64,000 nt of DNA from Chitinophaga terrae (ex Kim and Jung 2007). GTDB lineage: Bacteria > Bacteroidota > Bacteroidia > Chitinophagales > Chitinophagaceae. The notes under the pieces are model-generated. The model had not been told where the DNA came from. It saw only the letters and a list, made by a program, of their open reading frames with translations, and did not search any database. This document shows, in pieces, positions 1 through 7,139 of the stretch. Position 1 is the stretch's first letter. Each line of letters starts with the position of its first letter. The stretch is from contig NZ_FNRL01000021.1 in assembly GCF_900107795.1 (NCBI RefSeq), positions 1 through 64,000 on the forward strand. Reading direction: 5' to 3'. A program made the translations under genes and the position numbers.

Positions 1-285
1 TAAAAAAAAACAGGGCCTCCCAGGGTAAGTGTTATCGCTTTCCATCCATGTAGCCGCTGCATTTACGTTGTTACAATCTGTGTAGTATCGGGTTTTTGTT
101 TCTTATGCAACATCACCCTTGTAACCCCGCCTTGTATACAGTTTCTGTTCGTCGGCCCGGATGTTTGCCGCCAGCTTCCTTCAGATTCCACTTTACAGTG
201 GACACCCTTGCTATTGGCTAATGCTTCCTACTACAAAGCGCATTCGGGACTTGCACCCTAGAGATATAACACATGCCTGGCACAC
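1..285 (-). mobile_element. 5' part of a group IIC intron
   Basis: Read on the minus strand the element begins GTGTGCCAGGCATG at 285. It continues with the conserved domain I blocks of bacterial group IIC introns: AGGGTGCAAGTCCC near 262-246, GCAAGGGTGTCC near 220-200, GGAATCTGAAGGAAGC near 190-175, then GGCGGCAAAC, and finally a TTACCCTGGGAGG block near 30-15. This order matches what I know of the Oceanobacillus iheyensis type intron. Only domain I is in the window; the reverse transcriptase gene and the 3' end would lie to the left. The intron starts three bases after the U-run of the ferritin terminator, which is the insertion habit of class C introns. Confidence 0.8.
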
Positions 286-316
286 ATAAAAAAGCACCGC
301 TGGTGAACGGTGCTTT
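286..316 (-). terminator. Rho-independent terminator of ferritin gene
   Basis: A perfect 9-bp stem (AAAGCACCG at 291-299 with CGGTGCTTT at 308-316) and an 8-nt loop are followed on the minus strand by a run of T. It lies 16 bp past the ferritin stop codon. The group IIC intron begins immediately downstream of the T-run. Confidence 0.85.
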
Positions 317-332
317 GTAATAAGGTGTGGAT

Positions 333-830
333 CTATTCCTGGTCAAGCGTCATTATATCCCTGTCGAAGAGGTATAAACCGCTTTTATCATCGCCTATCA
401 TCTCCAGTTTATCATTACAATCTCTCGCCAGTTTTTCTTCCTCCATTTGTTCCATTACATACCATTGCAGGAAGTTGTGAGTGGCATAGTCCTTTTCTGC
501 AAGCGCTATTTCAACGAGGTCGTTGATACTTTCGCTCACTTTCAGCTCATGTTTCAGCAGTTGTTCGAAGGCTGCCTTCAGGGAAACGAAGGTCATTACA
601 GGCTGCTCCAGCGCCGGGATCACGGCAAACCCGCCTCGTTCGTTCACATAGTGGATCAGTTTCAGCATGTGCATTCTTTCTTCATCGCTGTGACGAAAGA
701 AGAACTTGGTTACTCCTTTTAACCCGGGTTGGATTTCAGCCCAGCTACCCATGGCAAGGTAAGATTGTGACGATTGCGCTTCCATCAGTATCTGTTTGTT
801 CAGCGCGTCTTTCATTCTTTGTGATAGCAT
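333..830 (-). CDS. ftnA: Non-heme ferritin
   Basis: Cytoplasmic iron-storage protein of 165 residues, the usual length for bacterial FtnA. It oxidises Fe(II) at a dinuclear centre and stores the mineral inside a 24-mer. The expected ferroxidase ligands are visible: Glu17, Glu51 and His54 (motif EExMH-like, read EERMH), Glu95 and Gln128. It is monocistronic, with its own terminator just downstream. The minus-strand sequence upstream contains TATTTTAG, a weak relative of the Bacteroidetes -7 box. Identification is firm from motif and length. The heme-binding Met of bacterioferritins is not evident. Confidence 0.93.
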   Translation of the reverse strand: MLSQRMKDALNKQILMEAQSSQSYLAMGSWAEIQPGLKGVTKFFFRHSDEERMHMLKLIHYVNERGGFAVIPALEQPVMTFVSLKAAFEQLLKHELKVSESINDLVEIALAEKDYATHNFLQWYVMEQMEEEKLARDCNDKLEMIGDDKSGLYLFDRDIMTLDQE

Positions 831-903
831 ATTACAGAATATTCAGGTTTATTAAGCTTTATACTAAAATAGGAGTTTTTATGTTACCGGGCTGAAAAAT
901 ATC

Positions 904-947
904 CATAAAAAAACAACAGGCCCTTTTTTAGAAAAGAACCTGTTGTT
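904..947 (-). terminator. Terminator of small membrane protein gene
   Basis: AACAACAGG (912-920) pairs with CCTGTTGTT (939-947). On the minus strand the hairpin is followed by TTTTTTTAT. It lies 25 bp beyond the stop codon of the small gene at 973-1212. Confidence 0.75.
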
Positions 948-972
948 CTGCAATTTACCATGCCGATTATGT

Positions 973-1212
973 CTAATCGTGACCCTCTACTTTTACGATC
1001 TTATTGTAAATACCAAAAAGGAGGAATGAAGAAACCCACTGACCAACGAAAAGACTGGAATGCTTCCTGCCTAAACATTGTAATGCCAGTGATACGCCCA
1101 TTGCGCTCAGTGCAGCCAACAGGTAAGCATCGGAAGGTATTTTTGCTGTTTGTTTCTCAATGGCCTTAGTAAGTTTTCCTTCTTCGGGTTGTTGGCCAAG
1201 TACGTTTTCCAT
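973..1212 (-). CDS. Small two-helix membrane protein
   Basis: Unrecognised protein of 79 residues. After a charged N-terminus (about residues 1-27) come two hydrophobic stretches, about 28-46 and 52-68, then a short basic/acidic tail. Layout and size suggest an inner-membrane protein with two spanning helices. It has its own downstream terminator and sits between ferritin and a run of plus-strand stress-type genes. No function can be assigned. Confidence 0.6.
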   Translation of the reverse strand: MENVLGQQPEEGKLTKAIEKQTAKIPSDAYLLAALSAMGVSLALQCLGRKHSSLFVGQWVSSFLLFGIYNKIVKVEGHD

Positions 1213-1362
1213 AATACCTGATTTAGTAGTGAATAAATTGTTTTTCCTTTCCGGAGTTCACGTATAAAACCATGCCATTAATCTCAGCAAACACAGCACC
1301 AGCAATCACTTCCGGTTACCCGAATGGCACAATTAATGAAAGGGATAGCTAAAACTGATCTT

Positions 1363-1464
1363 ATGTTAGTACCATTTATTGCCCTTATCGCCGTTATTGT
1401 TGCCGTAGTCATTTACCTGGTAATGCAAGGCAACCGCAAAACAAAGGATACCGGGAACAAATAG
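1363..1464 (+). CDS. Putative 33-residue single-pass membrane peptide
   Basis: A 33-codon ORF starting MLVPFIALIAVIVAVVIYLV followed by a short charged tail (NRKTKDTGNK). One transmembrane helix with a positive C-terminal tail is typical of small stress peptides. No strong ribosome-binding site is seen, but Bacteroidetes often lack one. It lies upstream of and in the same direction as the DUF6766 and DUF4142 genes. It is real only if conserved elsewhere. Confidence 0.45.
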   Translation: MLVPFIALIAVIVAVVIYLVMQGNRKTKDTGNK

Positions 1465-1544
1465 CAGCCTTAAACATAGTAAAGCATTGGCTCGATTTTG
1501 TTAGCTCATAACTGTAATTGTTTGTTCACTTAACCATTAATGTT

Positions 1545-1925
1545 ATGAAAACGAAACCATCCTATCTCAAGCGCAAGGCTTATTTCTATGTTACCTTACT
1601 GCTATTCATGATCTCGGTATTTCTCCACTGGTTCTTTGGGTGGAAAGATTATAAACAGGAACAGCTGACCCATTCGCAACCTCCGCAGGTAGAAGAATAT
1701 GCGGTACAAATGATGCGGGAAACAATGGAGAACTGGCAATCCGAATTCCTTCAGCTTATCTGGCAGGTAGTTGGCCTCTCTTTCCTTTGGTATTGCGGGT
1801 CTCCTCAGTCCAAAGAAGGCGACGACAGGCGGGAAGAAAAGCTGGACTTCATTATTAAACGCCTGGAACCAGACAATGCTGATGAGCTGCTGGCAGAATG
1901 GAAAAGAAAATATCCTGAGAAATAA
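1545..1925 (+). CDS. DUF6766-like membrane protein
   Basis: A 126-residue protein from ATG 1545; a TTG nine codons upstream is less likely. One hydrophobic segment near the N-terminus (about residues 12-30) is followed by a GWxxY motif. A second segment comes after a block reading ENWQSEFLQ, with a GSPQSKE motif behind it; these resemble the DUF6766 family. It is probably an inner-membrane protein of unknown role. The DUF4142 lipoprotein gene starts 23 bp downstream, so the two may be co-transcribed. Confidence 0.65.
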   Translation: MKTKPSYLKRKAYFYVTLLLFMISVFLHWFFGWKDYKQEQLTHSQPPQVEEYAVQMMRETMENWQSEFLQLIWQVVGLSFLWYCGSPQSKEGDDRREEKLDFIIKRLEPDNADELLAEWKRKYPEK

Positions 1926-1948
1926 TTGTTCGTTAAAAATTTATAAAG

Positions 1949-2536
1949 ATGAAAACGCTTACTATTCTATTACTAGCTGCAGCTATGCTTTCGGCATGCG
2001 GACAACGAAAGAGCCCCGAACAGCAAACAGAAAAAGATAGTGTAAAAGCGATGAAGGAAAGCATGGATCATGTGCCTTCTTCCACGGTCAACTTTATAAC
2101 CGACGCAGCTATTACAAATATCAAAGAGATAAGGCTTGGCAGGCTGGCAAAGAGTAAAGCGGCCGATGAACGGATACGCAGGTATGGCGCAATGATGGAA
2201 AAAGACCACTCGCTTGCTAACCAGCAACTGGATTCAATAGCCAAACTAACAGGCGTAACAATGCCAACAGAGTTAACGGGAGAAGATAAAAAAACCGAAG
2301 AGACACTTTTCACCATAAAGTATACAGACTTCGATAAAACATACATCAAGGAAATGATAGCAGGTCATAAGAAAACGCTGGCCATGTTTGAGAATGCAAA
2401 GAATTCGAAGGATACGGCCATCAGCCGCTTTGCAGAGAGCATGATACCAACCCTGAACAAGCACCTGGATGAGGCGTTGACCATCCTGGAAGATATGCGT
2501 AAACAGATCAACAAAAGTAATAAGAGCATTCAATAA
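1949..2536 (+). CDS. DUF4142 lipoprotein
   Basis: 195 residues with a lipoprotein signal peptide (LLLAAAMLSACGQ; Cys17 would be lipidated). The mature part is a helical DUF4142 domain (about residues 45-185) with the family's repeated features: FITDAA, a cluster near RIRRYGAMMEKDHSLAN, and a late HLDEAL helix. DUF4142 proteins are periplasmic ferritin-like helical bundles of unknown biochemical role, common in stress-linked gene sets of Bacteroidetes. It follows the DUF6766 gene closely. Confidence 0.85.
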   Translation: MKTLTILLLAAAMLSACGQRKSPEQQTEKDSVKAMKESMDHVPSSTVNFITDAAITNIKEIRLGRLAKSKAADERIRRYGAMMEKDHSLANQQLDSIAKLTGVTMPTELTGEDKKTEETLFTIKYTDFDKTYIKEMIAGHKKTLAMFENAKNSKDTAISRFAESMIPTLNKHLDEALTILEDMRKQINKSNKSIQ

Positions 2537-2650
2537 ATTACGAGAAACGCAGGGCACAACAGCTGTTATAGTAGAAAAACGGATGCCTGCTCCCTGGCCA
2601 GATGAAAAGAGCAAGAATATCCAGGGAACGGCCAGGCCGGTGGAAGCTGA

Positions 2651-3331
2651 TCAGTCTTCTTCCCCTTCTTCCTCATCATAACTGGTATACGACCAGTCGA
2701 TATCCAGTGTATCCAGCATATTGTCGAACCTGTCCTGTATATCTGTTCCCGCAAAAATACCCGTACACTGCTGCTGATCATCAAACGACAGGCTAATCAC
2801 CTCCCTGTAATCGGCTGTATATACCTTTTGCTTTTCCCAACTGATCTCCGGGAGCAATTCCCAGCGGGTTTCTAATTCTTTTACCACTGCGGGGGAAAGA
2901 GTGGTAAAGGCGTTCGCCACATATTTCAATCCTCCCAATGTGCCGTTATAAACAGCCATCAACAGGAGAAAATCTTCGGTTGTTCCAGTTTCCTTCATCC
3001 ACTCATCGCCATAAAAACCATAAACAGGCGGATTATCCATTCTCAGGTCTTCTTCTTTGATCCCCCAATATGCCACAACCTGGTTCTCTTCATAAAACAC
3101 CAGGTAACGATCGTCTGAAAAACCTATTTCTTCGCCCCGGGGTTTAAGCAAACGGTTATGCGAGTAGTTGATCGCTTCGTTCTTTCCCAGCGCGAGGTAG
3201 TATTCCCTGAGTTTGAGCGGCAGTTTAATATGCAGCCGCTTTTCTACCTGTTGCAATTCGCTGTCGGCAAAGCCCTGGTTTTCGACGGATGTTACATTGT
3301 AGAGTTGTTTTATTTTTTCGATTGCGGTCAT
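2651..3331 (-). CDS. SMI1/KNR4 (SUKH) family protein
   Basis: 226 residues with the N-terminal SUKH signature: a predicted helix IEKIKQLYN, the FADSELQQVEKRL helix, then LPLKLREYYLALG. The tail is very acidic (YDEEEGEED). SUKH proteins often serve as immunity proteins to contact-dependent toxins, but many stand alone. No toxin gene is adjacent, so here it is an orphan. The gene converges with the DUF4142 gene; no clear terminator is visible in the 114-bp gap. Confidence 0.8.
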   Translation of the reverse strand: MTAIEKIKQLYNVTSVENQGFADSELQQVEKRLHIKLPLKLREYYLALGKNEAINYSHNRLLKPRGEEIGFSDDRYLVFYEENQVVAYWGIKEEDLRMDNPPVYGFYGDEWMKETGTTEDFLLLMAVYNGTLGGLKYVANAFTTLSPAVVKELETRWELLPEISWEKQKVYTADYREVISLSFDDQQQCTGIFAGTDIQDRFDNMLDTLDIDWSYTSYDEEEGEED

Positions 3332-3569
3332 GGGTTGTTTCCTTGAATTACGTTTTATAAATAAACGAAATTTTGTTCAGAAGAATGGGTGAATATTATT
3401 GCGCATTGTGGGACGTTCCATAACAATGGAGGTAAGTTCCATTATTAACCCAGCAATCTACATTTCCTTGATGAACCGACTGAAGCGCCTGCCGCCTTAG
3501 ATAAAGGTTAAAATGAAGCCAAACAAAAGAATAGGTCTTATATAATCGTAATTAATTCAGTCGGGTAAA

Positions 3570-4829
3570 CTATTGCCATAAAACATGAAAAGGAACTGCC
3601 CAAAGATTTTTTCCAAATGGAACTGCGTCCTTCCCTGAATAAAGTACGACACCGCCAATAAAATCTTTTGCAGCAAGTTCCGCTAACACCTGGATTCCTT
3701 TAAAATCGTGAATATTGACTGATTCAGATTTTTTAATTTCAATAGCAAATAGGGAACCGTCCGGCCGTTCAAGCACAAAATCAACTTCCTTGCCGTCACC
3801 TGTTCTGAAATGCAAAAGTTTGGCTCTCGTTTCGCTAAATGTCAGTTGCTTGGTTAGTTCGGTAGCAATATAATTTTCGAGGATATGGCCAAATAGATCA
3901 GGTTTATTTCTTTCGATATCTTCTATATCCAGATCCAGCATATAGCAGAGCATTAAGGTGTCTATTAAATATCCTTTGGGAGATTTAACTAATCGTTTTC
4001 CAATGTTTCTAAACCACGGCTCTATGTCAAAATTTAAAAACATCATTTTTAAAATGTTCCGATAAAATTTCGAGGTTACCGGATTTAGCCCCAGGTCGCG
4101 GGCGATGTCCGAATCATTTAACAGGTTGCCGGCGCGCGTTGCCAGAATACGTAGCAGATTAGGAAGAACGGATATTTTTTCCAATTCCGCTATAAGCCGT
4201 ACATCGCGTTGTAAAATTGTTGTAAGGTATCCGTCGAACCAGATATTGCGCTCCGAAGACTCCTTATCCGCAATTTCAGGGAAAGTTGCCAGTTTCATTG
4301 CATCTGTAATACCCAAGCCCCGATCACTCATATTCTCAAAATCCAGGTTCACTAATCTATCCAATCCGTTTCCCTGACCTTGTGATGCTTCTGCCGTACA
4401 AAAGGGATAAAGAGTTAAGACGGTCATTCGCCCAACAAGCGGATCAGATAATTTTGGTAATGCCAGAATATTGGCCGAACCGGTTAATAAATACCTGCCG
4501 TTTGCGTTTGATTTATCTTGCAGCCTCAAGTCATCAACAACAACCTTTAAAGCGCGGAATAACTCTGGAACAAGTTGTACTTCATCAATGATTAAGGTGT
4601 CTTTATAGGACGATAAAAAACTTTCAGGAGATGAAGAAGCTGCGGCCATTTGGGTTGGACGATCAAATGATACATAGGCGGCAGGACTATTCTTATGACC
4701 TATTTGCTCCCTGAGATTCTGTACTAAAGTGCTTTTCCCAGACTGTCTGGCTCCGTTTAAAAAAACAACCGGGCTGACGTTTAGCGCCTGTAATAAACGG
4801 GAAGTAATATAGCGAGGTAACGTTTTCAT
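3570..4829 (-). CDS. AAA ATPase with DUF4143 domain
   Basis: 419 residues from ATG 4829. An upstream in-frame start at 4871 would translate the palindromic control region and is rejected. The N-terminus carries a P-loop (GARQSGKST), then a Walker B-type block (LIIDEVQLVPELF) and a sensor-like LLTGSAN. The C-terminal half is a DUF4143 domain with a PD-(D/E)XK-like core (GKEVDFVLE...AIEIK). Such proteins are widespread single-gene ATPases, often thought to be mobile or toxin/antitoxin-like, with no established function. The upstream inverted repeat suggests autoregulation. Confidence 0.85.
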   Translation of the reverse strand: MKTLPRYITSRLLQALNVSPVVFLNGARQSGKSTLVQNLREQIGHKNSPAAYVSFDRPTQMAAASSSPESFLSSYKDTLIIDEVQLVPELFRALKVVVDDLRLQDKSNANGRYLLTGSANILALPKLSDPLVGRMTVLTLYPFCTAEASQGQGNGLDRLVNLDFENMSDRGLGITDAMKLATFPEIADKESSERNIWFDGYLTTILQRDVRLIAELEKISVLPNLLRILATRAGNLLNDSDIARDLGLNPVTSKFYRNILKMMFLNFDIEPWFRNIGKRLVKSPKGYLIDTLMLCYMLDLDIEDIERNKPDLFGHILENYIATELTKQLTFSETRAKLLHFRTGDGKEVDFVLERPDGSLFAIEIKKSESVNIHDFKGIQVLAELAAKDFIGGVVLYSGKDAVPFGKNLWAVPFHVLWQ

Positions 4830-4889
4830 ATTTGCAAAATTAAAGGCAACCTTTTGAAATTCAAAAGCCAAACTTTAAATTTGCAAAAT
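4830..4889 (-). promoter_or_regulatory. Large palindromic control region of the AAA-DUF4143 gene
   Basis: A perfect 17-bp palindrome, CTTTTGAAATTCAAAAG, is centred at 4859. It is flanked by arms that also mirror each other imperfectly, ending in two identical ATTTGCAAAAT 11-mers at 4830-4840 and 4879-4889. The whole 60-bp dyad touches the start codon, a position suited to an operator or to an mRNA hairpin covering the start. Function is inferred. Confidence 0.6.
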
Positions 4890-5063
4890 AAAATATAAAT
4901 AATTGATTATAAGCAGATTATTTACAAACCAAACAATCAAAACAAACATATTAATCATTTTTTATATATTACTATTTTTTATGCAAATCGTATAATACAA
5001 AGTAGTTATCCGGCGATATAGGTCAACCTCCCTTCACTTTGAATGTACGTTTTTCGCCTACAA

Positions 5064-5100
5064 ACAAAATGGCCGCCATAGATTATGGCGGCCATTTTGT
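5064..5100 (-). terminator. Strong terminator hairpin of aldo/keto reductase gene
   Basis: A perfect 16-bp stem, ACAAAATGGCCGCCAT (5064-5079), pairs with 5085-5100 around a 5-nt loop. It lies just downstream of the aldo/keto reductase stop codon at 5115. The A-rich start of the stem gives a T-rich 3' side on the minus strand. Confidence 0.8.
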
Positions 5101-5114
5101 TTATAGCTGAAATA

Positions 5115-6101
5115 TCAATTCCTATCAACCAGCTTGTTCATCACTTCATTGTAACGATCGCCGGTATCAGGGTATTTCTCCAACAGCAATTCAATATTCC
5201 TGTAATCATCTGCTGACAATTCCACATCTACAGCGCCTGCATTTTCTACCAGGTATTTGCGGCGTTTAGTACCTGGAATAGGAATAATATTATCTCCCTG
5301 TCCCAGTACCCATGCCAGCGCCAATTGAGCAGGGGTACAGTTTTTCGCGGCAGCCAGCTCAGCAAATTCCCTGGTCAGGTTCATGTTGTTCTCTGCATGT
5401 CCGCCCTGGAAGCGGGGAAGCGCTCTTCTGAAATCGCTTTCTTTCAGGCTGGAAGGATCAAGTGCATTGGTGACCAAGCCTCTTGCCAGCGGGCTGAAAG
5501 GGATAAAAGAGATATTCAACTCCTTGCAAAGCGGCAGTATTGCTGCTTCCACGTCCCTGGTTAACAGGGAGTATTCGCTTTGCAATGCGCTGATTGGATG
5601 CACGGCATTGGCCCTCCTGATAGAGTTAGGCGAGGCTTCTGAAAGACCCAGGTAACGTACCTTTCCTTCCTTCACCAGGTCCGCCATTGCGCCAACCATT
5701 TCTTCTACCGGAACATCCGGGTCTATACGGTGCGCGTAATATAGATCTATAACATCGGTCTGTAAACGTTTCAGGCTGGCTTCTACAGCCTTTCTCATGT
5801 AGGCCGGTGAGCCGTCGAATGAGCGGGTACTGAGCGCCTGATTCAACTGGAATCCGAATTTGGTTGCAATGAAGATCTTTTGCCTGTTAGGTTTCAGGAC
5901 TTTTGATACCAATTCCTCATTAGCCCCATTACCGTAAATATCGGCAGTGTCCCAGAAGTTGATTCCCAGTTCAAGGGCTTTTTCAAGGGTAGCGATAGAT
6001 TCAGGGTCATTGGGTTCGCCGTATGCATGGCTCATGCTCATACATCCCAAGCCGATTGCAGATAATTCAATACCTGTATTTCCTAATTTCCTGTACTTCA
6101 T
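5115..6101 (-). CDS. Aldo/keto reductase
   Basis: 328 residues, a TIM-barrel NADPH-dependent oxidoreductase of the YajO/IolS type. Visible signatures are LGNTGIELSAIGLGCMSMS at the N-terminus, the catalytic Asp-Tyr-Lys-His set (WDTADIYGNG with Tyr, IATKFG with Lys, YYAHRID with His) and the cofactor-binding IPIPGTKRRKYLVEN near the C-terminus. The substrate is unknown. The AraC-type regulator encoded upstream on the same strand (6180-7073) is a plausible controller. Confidence 0.92.
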   Translation of the reverse strand: MKYRKLGNTGIELSAIGLGCMSMSHAYGEPNDPESIATLEKALELGINFWDTADIYGNGANEELVSKVLKPNRQKIFIATKFGFQLNQALSTRSFDGSPAYMRKAVEASLKRLQTDVIDLYYAHRIDPDVPVEEMVGAMADLVKEGKVRYLGLSEASPNSIRRANAVHPISALQSEYSLLTRDVEAAILPLCKELNISFIPFSPLARGLVTNALDPSSLKESDFRRALPRFQGGHAENNMNLTREFAELAAAKNCTPAQLALAWVLGQGDNIIPIPGTKRRKYLVENAGAVDVELSADDYRNIELLLEKYPDTGDRYNEVMNKLVDRN

Positions 6102-6179
6102 AACTAAAACAATTATGGAACAAAGGTAAAAGGCAGCAGATTGATAAAATAAAAGTATTCAAACGAATAATTCTACAAT

Positions 6180-7073
6180 TCAAACAATTACCTTTCTAAC
6201 CTCTTTAGGTGTTTTGCCTGTATGTTTTTTATAGAAGGTATTGAAGTAGCCAGGGTATTCAAATCCCAGGCAGTAACCGATCTCAGAAACGGCCCAGTCG
6301 CTGTGCCGCAACAGCTCAGTAGCTTCCAGCAATATCCTGGAGGCAATATGCTCAGTGGTTGTTTTGCCCGTAACTTCTTTTACCGCCCTGTTGAGGTGAT
6401 TGATATGTACGGAAAGTTGCCTGGCAAAATCCTTGGCTGATTTCAGTTTCAGCTCATTCTGACGGGAGTCGATAGGAAACTGCCGGCTTAAAAGCTCCAG
6501 GAAAAGAGAAGTAATACGGGCAGAGGCGTTCATATCGTGATCGTAGTTCTGCGCCGGTTGCATTTTGATGGCATAATGCACAATAAGATGAAGGTAATTG
6601 CGCAGCACATCCTGCTTCTGCACATAACTGCTCTGGTTTTCTTCCAGCATCTTCCTGAAAAGATATGATATCTCCTCTACGCTTTTGTCGTCCGGGAAAA
6701 ATACCCTGTCTGATTCCAGCTGGAACATAGGCAGATCTGTCAGCATTTCGCTCCGCTGCTTCGCGAATGCTTCATTAAATATGCAAAACCAGCCGTGTTG
6801 CTCACCTGGTCCCGGTTGCCAGTAATAAGGGATCAGGGGATTGGAGAACATCAGCGCCGGCCTGTCTATATGCAGCGTCCTGTCGGCATATTCCAGCGTT
6901 CCTTTCCCCAGGATGAGGCTTACTTTGTAATAATCCTTGCGGGAGTACGGAATGGTTACCCGGCATGCATTTTTTTCAAATACATTCACGTGAGGAGTGC
7001 CAGGGACCAGCCTTTCCTGCAAAGGGTATTTGATACGCTGGTAAAAACTCGGTATATCTTCGCTCCTGTTCAT
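6180..7073 (-). CDS. AraC-family transcriptional regulator
   Basis: 297 residues. The N-terminal part (about 1-170) is a cupin-like ligand-sensing region. The C-terminal part (about 190-295) holds the double helix-turn-helix with the second-helix signature IGYCLGFEYPGYFNTFYKKHTGKTPKEVRK. It is encoded 78 bp upstream of and in the same direction as the aldo/keto reductase, a layout common for AraC regulators of oxidoreductases. The inducer is unknown. Confidence 0.9.
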   Translation of the reverse strand: MNRSEDIPSFYQRIKYPLQERLVPGTPHVNVFEKNACRVTIPYSRKDYYKVSLILGKGTLEYADRTLHIDRPALMFSNPLIPYYWQPGPGEQHGWFCIFNEAFAKQRSEMLTDLPMFQLESDRVFFPDDKSVEEISYLFRKMLEENQSSYVQKQDVLRNYLHLIVHYAIKMQPAQNYDHDMNASARITSLFLELLSRQFPIDSRQNELKLKSAKDFARQLSVHINHLNRAVKEVTGKTTTEHIASRILLEATELLRHSDWAVSEIGYCLGFEYPGYFNTFYKKHTGKTPKEVRKVIV

Positions 7074-7139
7074 GGATCAAAATTACACAATTCAAACAAT
7101 ATAGTTAAACCAGGCTTCCTGAGAAACCCGGTTCCGGCT

